64,000 bases of DNA, from assembly GCF_016545825.1 (NCBI RefSeq), contig NC_052613.1, positions 38,608,112 through 38,672,111 on the forward strand, in the 5' to 3' direction. Source of the DNA: Eucalyptus grandis. Taxonomy: Eukaryota > Streptophyta > Magnoliopsida > Myrtales > Myrtaceae. The translations under genes were made by a program, and so were the position numbers. Under the pieces are notes generated by a model that saw only the letters and a list, made by a program, of their open reading frames with translations, had not been told where the DNA came from and made no database searches. Positions 24,901 through 35,876 of the stretch are shown in pieces (positions within the stretch are counted from its first letter, which is position 1; each line of letters begins with the position of its first letter).

Positions 24901-27258
24901 TGGCACAAGCAATAACATTGTTTCTGGTGTCAAATGAGAAAGAGACGATGACTTTGTTCGGATGTAGAGAAATAGTGGGTTATGAGAGATTAAGAAGTGA
25001 GAGAACTAAAGAGCATAGTGACAAATATAACTACATGAAATTATGGCTGGGAAGAGTAAAGGTGGTTGAGAGAGAAAAGTAGATGAAATATCAAGTGTTT
25101 AACGCCGGTCCTCAACATGCTCAAAAATACACAATAGGTAAAGCGGCATAGAGCACACTGGCAGACATACTTTCAACTCAGAAAAGCAAAGACCAATGGC
25201 ACCTCATCCATCATCCACCAGCTTTCTAGCAAATTCCTAGAATGTTATCACGAGCCAATCAAAAATTAGGAATCACCAGAAAGCATCTATAATCATGAAA
25301 TCTCTATCACTCTTCCAAACTGACATGACATGGGTAGATCCTTACGTAAACTGGAAAGGTTCAAATACCAGATAAGGTCTATCTTTACCTTCCAGCTACG
25401 AAAGGATAGCCCTTTGGGTGCCCTTGGGGTGGCTGCCCTTGCAAACCCGTTACTATTGCGGTCATCTTTTTGACTATATCAGTGTCTTCACTGTAGCTCT
25501 CATAAGATCTTCCCCATCTGGGATCTTTCAGCACCTGCCAGAAGCCATTCAACTAAAATTCTCAACAAACTAGGATTAACAGTGAAAATAAAATGATGAG
25601 AACAGAAAATTTGTGAAAAGAGAAGAGATAATCATTGTGGATTTGGAACCAAATCGATAGCTTGAACTTGATGTCAAATAACTCTTGAAGACCATCCACA
25701 TGACAAAGATTTGGGTTAACATAATTGGAGCCATTATGGTAATTGAAAAACAAATTTGCAGCACTTCCTTATTCAATTTGTCCATGTGAACTTCGATAAG
25801 GTAGAGTAGTGAGCTCTCAAAGCTACACTAGCTAACAAAATCATCGACGTCATGGCTTTACCCCTCAAACGAGAATTTGTCATCTAGCTGGTGAGCCTTG
25901 TTATAGAGAGATGAATACTAGTGCGTAGAAATAAAGCGAAAGAAATCACTTACAGCCACACATGGAGCAAAAGTATAAGGAATGCCACTTGCTCTGACTT
26001 CAAGTGCAGTTGCGACCCCAATCCTCCGAACCAGCTCTCCATCTCTATCAATTGTTTCAAAAAATTAGGTTGTTCAACAACAAAATTATTATGACAACCC
26101 TGTGTGGGCCGTTTGGTTTGCTTTTGCCACTGTTTTGGCTTTCCTCTGCTTTTGTGCAGGTGGTCTTGTTTTACTTTGGCACCCTTTCATTCACTCTGAC
26201 TGTTTTTATCCTTGTGAATGTAAGTTTTTGGTGCTGAGTTCTTGTTGTATAGCTTCTTGCTTCGCTTTGGCTTTAGTTAATATAATTCTTACCATTTATT
26301 TTTTTTTTTTTATTATGACAAAGTAAAAAACAACAACGACATGACAGTGTATTTTAGTCGCGACGATAACATATCAATAACCCATCTACCACTGTAAAAG
26401 GATAGTTTAGTTCCTTTATAACCCATTTTTCTGTCGATGCCCCGCATATCAACTGTCATTTTGTTCTTAAACTGCCAGTCCTTCCTTTCCATTCCATCGA
26501 TCCCTAAGTAAATCCTCAGAGACTATTGACCGAAATACTAGTAACTTTAGAGAGGGCAGCGAGTCCAAACCTTTTCTCGAAGCCTCAGATAGGAAGTAAA
26601 CGAAACTGACCTAGTGGCTCCAAGGCCAATGTTGTGAGGGAATATCGTGGCGCCGTATATATTATTGTTGCCATGAACTGCATCAATCCCGTAAATAAGC
26701 GGTATTCCCAGGCGGGACTCCAGCGCCGCCTTTTGGAATCCATCCACCATGTCGGTCCAATCGGACAACAATGCTTGCTCAGATGACGCACTTTCTGCCA
26801 GCCCCAATGGTCCACTGCCTCCACCACTAAGTACACTCCCTGCACCAAACCCTCATCATTCGCTCGAATTTTTCTCCACGGCGAGACCGGACCAAACAAA
26901 CCGACTTTCGGCAACGGAAACGCCGTGCGCATCGGCGCATCGTTCAGATTGAACCGGACCGGAACCACTTTTAGGCTCACGAAGTCGGCGACGAAGGCAC
27001 GAAGTCGGCAACGAAGGCGCGCACATGCAAATGAACTGGCGATTCAAACTAGGCCCCGGCGAACGGAAGTCAAAAAAGAGGAGGCTTACCGATGGAGAGG
27101 CCGGAGAGCACGGAAGGAGTGGCGACGCGCCTCTCGATTTGGGTCATCTGGCCGACCTTCTCCTGCAGGGTCATCCGGGAGAGCAAGTCGTTGACTCGAT
27201 CCTCGATGGCGGCGTTGGGGTCCTTGTACACGCACCTCGCGTCCTCGGCCGAACCCAT
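21918..27258 (-). CDS. GH3-family beta-glucosidase / glucan exohydrolase, frameshifted in the last exon
   Basis: Exons on the minus strand: 27258-27090, 26839-26611, 26044-25954, 25534-25389, 24923-24680, 24498-24394, 23556-23374, 23087-22886 and 22401-21918. Without the lesion the product would be about 617 aa. It starts [20 protein letters not shown] with no signal peptide, unlike apoplastic relatives. The N-terminal GH3 barrel shows [34 protein letters not shown] and the nucleophile segment FVISDWEG (the Asp). The second domain has [28 protein letters not shown] and [13 protein letters not shown]. Such enzymes cleave beta-linked glucosyl residues from wall glucans or glucosides. Exon 9 is 484 nt, one short of the phase needed: at about 22270 the frame shifts just after VGEGP and would stop at 22208. 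It is either a recent pseudogene or a sequence error. Every splice junction and all other exons are intact. Confidence 0.9.
23622..24361. mobile_element. MITE-like element with GC-rich core (E2) in GH3 intron 6
   Basis: The ends are inverted (GGGAAGAAAAACC left; GGGAAAAGACCACC on the reverse strand of the right end). Both arms carry GACA(A/C)ATTTACCC-type motifs. An 8-bp direct repeat AATAAATA flanks it (23614-23621 and 24362-24369), consistent with a target-site duplication of the hAT (8 bp) or, with one mismatch, the Mutator (9 bp) type. The core (about 23790-24170) is GC-rich with GCGAGGG/CCCTCGC palindromes. No transposase is encoded. It ends about 30 bp from the exon 6 donor. Confidence 0.75.
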
Positions 27259-28310
27259 CTCTCTCGGCTCCCAGCGAACCAGCCGCCCGCCGTATCCGAT
27301 CGATCGAGAAAGCAGGACTCCCGAAGCTTAGCCGATTCGAGGGACTACGATCGGCGTGGTTCGTGTGGGAGGATTAGTGGTGGAGTGAAGCGAAATAATG
27401 CGCGAAAATGTTGTGACGACTAGACTGAGAAAGATACGTTTTTTTTAAGTAAGCGGGAAAATGACGTTAGATGGAGGAGACAAACACGAAGAAAGTGCAG
27501 CAAGCAAACAAACAACGTTGCTAACTAACGTTCGCGGTGGCGCTCGGTAATTGCAAGTCGAACCGTGCATGGCTTTTAACTGCGGGAGACTGCTAGTTGA
27601 TCATTTGTGCTGTACGTCAGGTGCCCTTTTATCTTTTCAGAATGTCAGTGATTCTGGACAGAGTATATTCAGGACTACCCATTAATGATCGAATGCAACG
27701 TGCGATGTGCCTATTTCCGGTGATTTCCACTGTTTCCCTCGGACCCGCGGCGAGGCTGGGTTTTATCTGGATCCGTCGGGAGCCGGTGCTCGGTCCATTT
27801 TTGCTCACCGTTGGTTGCAAGAAATGACACTTATCCCCCGCGATGCTCGAAAGTTCAAGTGTTTCTGAGAATCCTTCGCCTTATTTTGATTACGGAACGT
27901 GGGAGATTGTATTTTTCTTCACGGGGTGGTCCGAAATGCGCAAGATTAGCGACGGCGATATTGAAAGAAATATTCAAGAAATCGGATTTTACGATTATAT
28001 GGCGATTTGAGGGGAATTCACAAGAGATATCAAACTGCAGTTGGCCACCTTGTGCATTTGCTATTGAGTTTGCTAAGCTCGATAGCAACCTGAATTTGTG
28101 CTCCACCGTCCCCGCTCAATAGGGGTTCAGGAACAAATTCCTCCATTCCCCTCTCTCTCTCTCAATCTAGCGGCCATGGACGGAAGTTTAAAGCTTAGGC
28201 AACCATGGCCATGAACTTGAAGCTCTAGTAGCCATTGCCATGACCTTGAGGCCGAGCTGGAAACTTGAGCTGCCTAACCTGCCCCAAGCCCGAGGTTTGA
28301 GGTCAAGTTT
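27259..28310. other. GH3 promoter region and spacer up to the copia element
   Basis: The minus-strand GH3 promoter should lie at about 27270-27600. I see no clear TATA box. The block 27845-27975 is similar to 32850-32975 on the other side of the retrotransposon. 28140-28310 is a low-complexity stretch with repeated CCATG(G/A)CC and CTTGA motifs. No gene was recognised. Confidence 0.5.
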
Positions 28311-28521
28311 TGAAAGAAGACGAAGGCAAGGAGGGAGCACATAGAAGAGCGTGCGAAATCTTTGTGTATTTCATGTATATTCGTTTCAATGTACAAGATC
28401 AATGTTATAGTACAAATCATGTACAATAAAAGGCAACCAAATAATCTACAAATCAGATTTGATATTAATTGATCTTGATTGGTTTGAATGATATCTAGAA
28501 GATCTCGCGTATCTTCCAACA
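28311..28521 (-). repeat. 3' LTR of the copia element
   Basis: This is the left copy of the 211-bp LTR. On the minus strand it begins TGTTGGAAGATACG and ends CTTCTTTCA. By eye it differs from the other LTR at about 12 positions. Confidence 0.93.
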
Positions 28522-28533
28522 CTCCCCTTTAAG
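28522..28533 (-). other. Polypurine tract of the copia element
   Basis: CTTAAAGGGGAG on the minus strand lies immediately before the 3' LTR, where plus-strand DNA synthesis is primed in LTR retrotransposons. Confidence 0.8.
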
Positions 28534-28860
28534 CTGGTGGCTTGTAGATATCCAAGACGCCTAGCTTGCTCAAAACATACGCATGCTGTCTCTGATGGTG
28601 AAAATATTTGCTGGTTGTTCTTCTGTCCCAATTCCTTGTGTCTCAATCACTTATTGCTGGATTTTCTCTCGAGTGAAATGGCAGTCCACTTCTATATGCT
28701 TTGTTCTTTCATGTACAATAGAGTTTGATGCAAGTTTGAGAGCTGCATCATTGTCACAGAACAATTTGGTTGGTCCTTTAATTTGTACCCCAAGGTCTTG
28801 AAGTAAGCCTCACAGCCATACTATTTCACATGTGGTTTTTGCCATGGCTCGATATTCTGC

Positions 28861-29085
28861 TTATACTGAGGATAACGATACGGTTGGTTGCTTATTTGTT
28901 TTCCATGAAAATAAAGAATCCCCCAATTTAATACAGAAACCGGATATGGACCTTTTGCTCATTGGATAGGTCGCATAATTCGCATCACAATATGTGGTGA
29001 ATCTCATATCACATTTCTTGGAAAGAAGAATCCCAAGTCTAGGACATTTATTCAAATACTTCACTATCTTCAGTGCTACATTCAT
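28861..29085 (-). pseudogene. Copia RNase H remnant
   Basis: The frame shows the copia RNase H region: a YCDANYAT motif (usually YCDADWAG), then KRSISGFC and LFSWKTNKQPTVSLSS. The stretch is short and interrupted on both sides, so it is non-functional. Confidence 0.85.
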
Positions 29086-29258
29086 ATGAGACTACTTTGG
29101 CTTGTACATGAACTGACTGAGCGTTTGCGCTGTATAACTTATGTTTGGTCTAGTCATGGTCAAATATATGAGCTTCCCAACGAGCTTCTAATAACCCAAA
29201 GGATCTCCGAGTACGAGATCATCTTCTTAAGATACTCCAACATCGTAATCTGCTGTAG

Positions 29259-29746
29259 TTAATTTGACATTTTGCTCAATTGGAATATCAGCTGGCTTAC
29301 ATCCTGACAACCCTGCTTATGATATGATTTCCAATGCAAATTTCTTTGGCTAAGAGAGATCCCTTGGTTTGATCGTGCGATCTCAATTCCAAGAAAATAC
29401 TTGGGTGAACCCAAATCCTTTATGTGAAAGGTTGAGTGCAAGTATTCTTTAAAGCTTTTGATAGCTATGTCATCATTGCCCATAATAAGTATATCGTTTA
29501 CATATATCATCAATAGATAGACGACATACCTTTGGTCCATGTAAAAACAACATAGTCATATATGGACCGATGGAATCCGACAGCTATCAGAGAGTCAGCA
29601 AACTTGGCATACCACTGCCTGGAGGCTTGTTTAAGGTCATATAGGGATTTGCAGAGACGACATACCCTATTCTCCCTCTGTCTCCGTAAACCTTGTGGCA
29701 CTTCCATGTAAATTTCTTCATCTAAATTTCCATGTAAGGAAAGCAT
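29259..29746 (-). pseudogene. Copia reverse transcriptase remnant
   Basis: Two overlapping frames carry copia RT motifs. 29746-29510 has EEIYMEVPQG, LCKSLYDLKQASRQWYAKF and FHRSIYDYVVF. 29540-29259 has the catalytic-type YVNDILIMGND (usually YVDD, here YVND) and STFHIKDLGSPKYFLGIEIA. A frame change between them and the altered YVDD box indicate an inactive copy. Confidence 0.88.
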
Positions 29747-30179
29747 TGTGAATATCTGATGTAATGACTAGTCCTGAAATGCCGCTACTGAAAGGAACGA
29801 ACGAACTGTAACATCTTTGGCTACCGGGAAAAAAGGTTTTGTGATAGTCAAAACCTTCATGCTATGTGAAACCCTTGGCCACTAATCGGGCTTTGTATCT
29901 TTCAATTGATCCATCTGCATGATACTTAATCTTGTAGACCCATTTGGATCCAATTGCCTTGCGATGAGAAGGTAAAGGAACAAATTCCCATGTCTAGTTA
30001 TCCACTAAAGCTTGGAGTTATGCTTCCATAGCTTTCTGCCATCGTGGATTCGTGCATGCCTCATCATAGTTGGATGGTTCTCACTCTTCAGATATGAGAG
30101 TAATGCAACATTGATGTTCCGGAGATAATCGATCAGATGAAACATAAGAAGAAATGGGAAAATGAATACCTAGTGAGTT

Positions 30180-31282
30180 TCACGCACCACATATGTAGTC
30201 TTTGGTCCAAGTCAGCGGGCGCGTGGCTCGTCCAGAACGTTGTGGTGGATCATGCTTTGGAGGTGAATGAGCTTCTGGAGATACGAGGTGAGATGAGTCG
30301 TGTGTATCCATAGCATTAGAACTTTGGTCTATCACTTCCATGAGAGGAGTTAGTTTTGTGGTTGAGTTGGATGTCGGAGGATTCCTTGTAGTCTTTGGTG
30401 AAGGAAGTAAGACATATCTTGGATTTTCGAAGACTTCCTCAACATGAGAAGAAGGAGAAGGCCCCTTATCCGCACTTGATTCTTGTGTAGTGAATGGGAA
30501 GATATTTTCTTGGAACAAGACGTCTCTACTAACAGAGAATTCTCCTGTAGATGGATCAAATACTCGGTATCCCTTTTGGAGATTAGGATATTCCATGAAT
30601 ATGCAGTGGCGTGCACGAGGACCCATCTTATCCCTAGGTCCGACTATTGTGGCATAGCACAAACACCCAAAGACCTTCAGATGACTCAACTCTGGTTTCT
30701 TGCCAAAAAGTAATTCAAAGGGAGTTCGTCCGTCAAGTACCTTGGTCGGCGTGCGATTGGTCAAAGAAGCTGCAGTCAATACGCAATCTCCCCTAGGTGG
30801 CAATGTTTTAGTTCCACTACTCCATTCTGCTATGGTGTATAAGTACATGAACTTTCATGTAATATCCCTTAAGAAGAAAATAGAGTAGCACATTCATGAT
30901 TGAAAAATTCTCTTCCATTGTCTGTTTAGATTCGTTGTACAGTTTTTCCAAATTGAGTCTTTGACAGAGAAAGGAAAGTCCTCAAATTGGATGAAACTTG
31001 ACCCTTAGATTGTATGAGAAAAATTCATGTGACTCTAGAATAATCGTCCACAATGGTGAGGAAGAACTGAGACTCGTCATGGTTCGATGTATGATATGAT
31101 CCCCAAACATCAATATGAAGTAACGAAAAAATATTGTTTGCATGACTTTTGCTCAATGGAAAAGGAACACGCGATTGCTTTGCAAGCGGACAAACATGAC
31201 ACTGAGGATAAGGAAATGAGGAACTATGGCCCATTTTGGAATGTAAAAGAAAATTCTCATTATCGGTAGTAAAATTATACAA
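30180..31282 (-). pseudogene. Copia integrase remnant
   Basis: 31282-31025 contains the HHCC-type zinc finger region (HSKMGH, CHVCPLAKQSR) and the core start (LLHIDVWGSYHT, FLTIVDDYSR). 30848-30180 contains the later part, [20 protein letters not shown], followed by the GxxK-type linker to RT. Frames are broken between the two parts. Confidence 0.88.
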
Positions 31283-31366
31283 TGATTTCTTATTACAAGG
31301 AATGTTGGATAAGTCAAGCTCCTTGGATGAACTATTCCAAAAAAATAACCCTTCAAAGAGGTTACC

Positions 31367-31624
31367 TCAACCCATCAGTTTGCTAGTCGAAAGGGCTTGA
31401 AAGAGACATGTATCGACATTGAAAAGAACTCGGCACGAACTTTCCTCACAGGCTCTAGACACAGAAATGAGATTAAATTGAAAACCCGGGACATAAAAGA
31501 CATTTGTGAGAGTAATTTGGGGGCTAAGATTGACTGTCCTTGTTATAGTGACGTGAGTAATGTTTCCATTTGGAAATTGGACAATAATGGGACTATTCAA
31601 TTTTTCATGAATAATAGAAAACAT
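31367..31624 (-). pseudogene. Copia protease-region remnant
   Basis: The frame has IVQFPNGNITHVT and LTNVFYVPGFQFNLISVS, the conserved segment just after the copia protease. The start of protease and nearly all of gag are missing upstream. Confidence 0.8.
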
Positions 31625-31992
31625 ACCCTTATCACATGTAATATGATCACTAGCTCCCGAATCAATAATCTAGACTTTTGTCGATATTGTATTTATCAAG
31701 TAGTGAGAAAAACCTGTGAAATTGTTTCCTTTGTTGGGAATTTCTAATTTCTGTAAAGCCTGCATCAATTGTTGATATTGCCCATAATTGATGGGTTGAT
31801 TTGCATCTCTTGATTCAGTAATTTGATAGACTGTTGCTAATATTTATTTTCCCCTTTGTGTCCAATGAAGTAAGGCGTTGGCTTTCTTCCTGCACTACCA
31901 ACTAAAAGATTCGGCCAAGGGGAGGTGCAGGCTCCATTGCTAAGATCTGCGACCTAAAAGTGAGGTAAGAATCGTTCAAGATTAGGAGAAAA

Positions 31993-32004
31993 CGCGTGAT
32001 ACCA
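31993..32004 (-). other. Primer-binding site of the copia element
   Basis: TGGTATCACGCG on the minus strand directly follows the 5' LTR. Its first eight bases match the usual initiator-Met tRNA primer site, TGGTATCA. Confidence 0.85.
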
Positions 32005-32215
32005 TGAAAGAAGACGAAGGCAAGGAGGGAGCACAGAGAAGAGCGTGGGAAATCTTTGTGTATTTCATGTATATTCATTTCAATGTACAAGATCGATATT
32101 ATAGTATGAATCATGTACAAGAAAAGGCAACAAAATAATCTACAAATCAAATTTGATATTAATTGATCTTGATTGGTTTGAATGATATCCAAAAGATCTC
32201 GCGTATCTTCCAACA
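32005..32215 (-). repeat. 5' LTR of the copia element
   Basis: This right copy of the 211-bp LTR has the same termini as the left copy (TGTTGGAAGATACG to CTTCTTTCA on the minus strand). About 94 percent identity by eye suggests an insertion that is not very recent. Confidence 0.93.
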
Positions 32216-33307
32216 AGTTCCATGACCAAAGTGGCCATGAGCCTTGAGGAGAGGGGTAATGATGAGAGAGAACGTAGGCATTAATCGACAAGTGGGACCC
32301 ATTTTGAAGAAAAGACAAAAGAGAAGTAGAGATGAAGGGAGAGAGTCAACAACAATGGAGAGGAGGAGAGAGAGTAATGGTGAGATAGAAGGAAAGCATT
32401 AATTATTAAGTAAGACCTATCTTACCATTTAGTTGAGTGTTTGGTCGACAACGTGGAACATGAGATGCACCTAATATTTTCTTGAAAGTTCGGTGTGTTT
32501 TGGAATCCTTTGCCTCATCACTTGCTTAAGCTAGGTTTAAAGGTTCACCTAAGCAAGCTCAGCTCCCACATGTAGGAGGTCTAGCCTCCCCAGCCAAGTC
32601 TACCAATGCTTGTCCACGTCTTAAGGAGAGGTGGCAAGCTGCTTGGATTCGCTCGATATAATGCCTTGGGGACACGGCACCCGACTCCCCCTGAAGCTAA
32701 TCCGATATTTTTCTTCTTGGATTAGCAGGGAATACGGGCCACTGTCAAGTGGGGTCTCCCACCCTAAGGCGGATCTCCCACTTGTTTAGAGGATCCTTTA
32801 GCCTTCTAATGATTTGCTCAGGTATGAGATGCACCTAATATTTTCTTAAAAGTTTGGGTGCGTTTTGGAATCCTTTGCCTTAATAGGGAAAGTGAGAAAT
32901 CGCATTTTGTTCACTGGGTGGTCTAAGACTAGCGACGGTGATATTGAACGAAATTTTCAAGAAAAACCATTCACAGCACTCCACGGTCACGTTGCCATCT
33001 CGGCGAATGAAGCCGGAGATGATTATGGGACTACCAATTACGAACATCATCTACATGTGCTCAAAGAGCATCAAACATCATCTTCACCTAGCATAGCAAT
33101 AGCAGTGTCCTACCGAACTTGGTATTCGGTGATCTGAGCTTAAATTGTGAACAGACAGAGCTCGGTCGGAGGGATTATGTCGAGGCGCATGATTATTTTT
33201 CAATCCAAAATGCACAAGTAAAGGACTAGAGACTAGTGAACCTGACCGACCTTGCATTCCTCTCAGACCCAACAACACTAGAACCCCTAACAAACAAGTA
33301 CATGATT
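32216..33307. other. Spacer with a direct repeat of about 55 bp
   Basis: ATGAGATGCACCTAATATTT begins near 32461 and again near 32824. Both copies continue into GTTTTGGAATCCTTTGCCT. The stretch from 32850 to 32975 also resembles 27845-27975 (GCGACGG(C/T)GATATTGAA shared). No gene was recognised. Confidence 0.6.
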
Positions 33308-34292
33308 TTAGAACCCAACATTTTGGTTTTCATCTTCGTCCTTGAAGTGTTTCTTCCAGAACCAGTGCTTCTTCCAATCCCTCTCATTCATTTCATCAAT
33401 AGGGATGCCCTTTGTCACAGGAAGCATGAAGGTTGCAAAACAGCCCGTCACGACGATCCATGCAGAGAAGAAGAAGAAGTCGCCGATCTCATGGCGCAGA
33501 GCATGGTCAAGACACTTGAGCGATGATAAAATTGCAGAGCATGTTCATGCCAACGGCGAAGAAGAAATCGGCATTTTGCGTCTCCAGCGGGTATATCTCA
33601 CTGGGGATGAGCCAACCTAAAGGACCCCATGACCACGCGAAGCCAGCCACGAAGAAACTGACCAAGAAGACCACGAAAAGGGCGTATCCTTTTGGAATTT
33701 CGTTGGTGGATTTCAGGTGTATCGCGAGTGTGATGCCCATGGTACACTGTAAGCAACCAAAAAGGGTAAGAAAAGATCGTATGCCAAACACAAACTTAAG
33801 GAAGTTAACGCCATAGAGAATGAAGCAATGAACTCAAATAGGGGAAACTGGCAGATAACGTTTCTATTTTGTAACTCAAACGAGTCAGGAAGGTGAAGAG
33901 ATGAAATTCTGAAAACAAAATCTAATTGCTCTGGGCGGCCTGAACTGACCTGGGCGACGAGAATCTGAATTGCTGCCTCGATGAGCAATACCTTTCTCCC
34001 GCATCTATCCACGGTAAAAATCGCAATGAAGGTCGACACCACATTTATAAGACCCGTGACCACGGCAGACAGAAGCGAGGCATCACTACCAAAACCCATA
34101 GTTTGGAACAGAACCGGAGCATAAAACGTTATCACGTTGATACCAGTGAATTGCTGGAGGATTTGGATAATTGTTCCCCAAATCAATTGTGGCCTACTCG
34201 AGGGCTTCGTGAGACTTTGGAACGAGCCTTCCACCTTTTTGGCCATCTCCGTGGCGTGCAAGATTTCTTCGTATTCTGTGTCGACTCTATCC
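33308..34292 (-). pseudogene. Truncated, frameshifted sugar/H+ symporter (STP family) pseudogene
   Basis: Two exons remain: about 34292-33950 and 33746-33308. They encode the second half of an MFS monosaccharide transporter: RPQLIWGTIIQILQQFTGIN, FYAPVLFQTMGFGSDASL, DRCGRKVLLIE, then KSTNEIPKGYALFVV, SWGPLGWLIPSEIYPLE and, after the breaks, FMLPVTKGIPIDEM up to a normal-looking stop. A one-base loss after FIIAQV (near 33514) brings a stop at 33507, and a second near 33490 restores a family-like frame. The first roughly 270 residues are absent: the coding sequence runs straight into repeat DNA near 34291. It cannot make a working transporter. Confidence 0.88.
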
Positions 34293-34775
34293 GAGGGAGC
34301 AAAGGCCCCTTCCAGATCTAGGCAATGGCCGCCACACCCGCAATTGACGAGCTTGCGAGCCAAAATGAAAAAAAAACAAAAAAAAAAAAAAACAAAAAAT
34401 ATTAAAAATCAAAAAATTATTTAAAAATGTTTACGTTAGCATCGTTCATGCTACGTAAGATGACTAATATTTATATTAACAATTTTTACCGAAATTAGCT
34501 AGATAAACTAAATTGATATCAATATGAAAATATTTAAAATTAGATTAATTTATTTAAAAAAATTCAAAATAAATTGGTACCAATACAATTGGTTTAAAAC
34601 TTTTATGATACTTTTTTGTATTTACTGCTATTTGTATTTTGTTTTCTAAAAACCATGCCCAATTTGGTTCTGGAAAAAAAAGAAAATGAGGCCCGATTAA
34701 AGATTGTAGGAAAATGGACTAAGAATTTGTGTCGCATTGTCGGTTAAAGTTCTAAATTTCATAAAACAAGATATG
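34290..34775. repeat. Second copy of the GH3-downstream repeat (partial E1 plus flank)
   Basis: From GAGGGAGCAAAGGCCC onward this matches about 21330-21795 in the same orientation. It covers the right half of element E1 and about 145 bp beyond it (TTTACTGCTATTTGTATTTT, CAAGATATGAA), with scattered differences. Since sequence outside the element is shared, it is a segmental copy and not a fresh insertion of E1. Confidence 0.8.
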
Positions 34776-35440
34776 AATTCATCGTAAAAATTAAGTGTGT
34801 ATGCTTTACTTATTAAAGTGTTATCTCTTATTTTATGAATGTGAGATTTTGATGGGTTATTACTGCATGTAGTTTCCCTTTACATAATGATTAATTAGAC
34901 TTTCCAATTCTATCAAATCCAACTTTCGAATCTTACACATGAGAACTAGAGTGTTGTTAAAATGTTAATAGAATCGTCTACAAAATATGTTACATTTGTT
35001 TTATTTTGTTTCAAAGACACAATTTTGCATTTTTCGTTATACCTCGATCAAAATTCTTTAAAATAATACTGGCGCATGAATTTTCACCAATTGAAGTTTG
35101 CGTTTGCTTTTGAAAAGAAAAAGAATTGCGTTACTTTTTGTTTCATTTTTTCTAAATTTTTTTATTTATTGAAACTTCAAAAGAGTACTGTAAAACTTAG
35201 CGGGGCTCTACGTATGTATGTGAATAAATGCATTTTATAAAGTTCTTGGATGGTGTATGACCAAAAAAAAAAAAAAAAAGAATTTGGATGGTGTATTTTG
35301 TATAAAGTTAAAAAGAAAACGGAAAAAGAGCAAAAAATAAAAGAAAAAAATGTGAATCAACATGGCGAAATTATTATTTTTCTTTTTATATTTATGTACT
35401 TGGCAGGGAGGACTGGGCAGGCTCAATGCTGAAATGCTAC
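34776..35440. other. AT-rich intergenic spacer upstream of TIM10
   Basis: Long A and T runs (for example 35262-35278) and no coding signal. The TIM10 promoter should lie in its last few hundred bases. Confidence 0.5.
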
Positions 35441-35626
35441 CGTCGGTGTCGGTCTAGGGTTTTGCAGTAACTTCAAAATAAAAACCTTTCTCCTTGCTTC
35501 TGTCGAGCTCGATCTCCATCGCCACCGGCTTCTCAGCTTCACCCCGAGCGACGCTCGAACGCGCCTACTCCACTTCATCTTCTTCTCCAGCGGCGACCAG
35601 CCAAACCACCTTTCGCTCACAGCCAG

Positions 35627-35870
35627 GTACTCTCTCTCTCTCTCTCGTCACGTGCATTTTCATCTAGCACCCGCGCTTGCGAGGCGGATTCTAGAGCTGG
35701 ACGGATCTCCCTGCGATTACTGAATTCGGTGGAATCACGAATCCTCGTCGCTTTCTTCCGTCTATCTCTTCTACGCATCTTTCCTTCATTCATCCTCCTT
35801 TTTTTTTCCCAGTTCTTAATTGTTGGTTGCTGTTGAATTGGTTGGATTTTGGTACTTTTGTTGCTTTCAG
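35627..35870 (+). other. 5'-leader intron of TIM10
   Basis: The donor CAG|GTACTC follows a GC-rich leader, and the acceptor TTTCAG lies six bases before the start codon at 35877. Leader introns are common in plant housekeeping genes. Confidence 0.65.
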
Positions 35871-35876
35871 GTCAAA

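Larger units (their letters stand above)
28311..32215 (-). mobile_element. Ty1-copia LTR retrotransposon, complete ends, degenerate interior
   Basis: Two 211-bp LTRs bound the element. The tRNA-iMet-type primer-binding site and a polypurine tract are in the right places for minus-strand orientation. Coding remnants follow copia order reading from the right: protease region (about 31624-31367), integrase zinc finger and core (31282-31025), integrase C-terminal part (30848-30180), reverse transcriptase (29746-29259) and RNase H (29085-28861). Stops and frameshifts separate them, so it cannot make a full Pol. Only about 380 bp lie between the right LTR and the protease remnant, too little for gag, so gag is largely deleted. 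Flanks AGTTT and AGTTC may be a 5-bp target duplication with one change. Confidence 0.93.
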
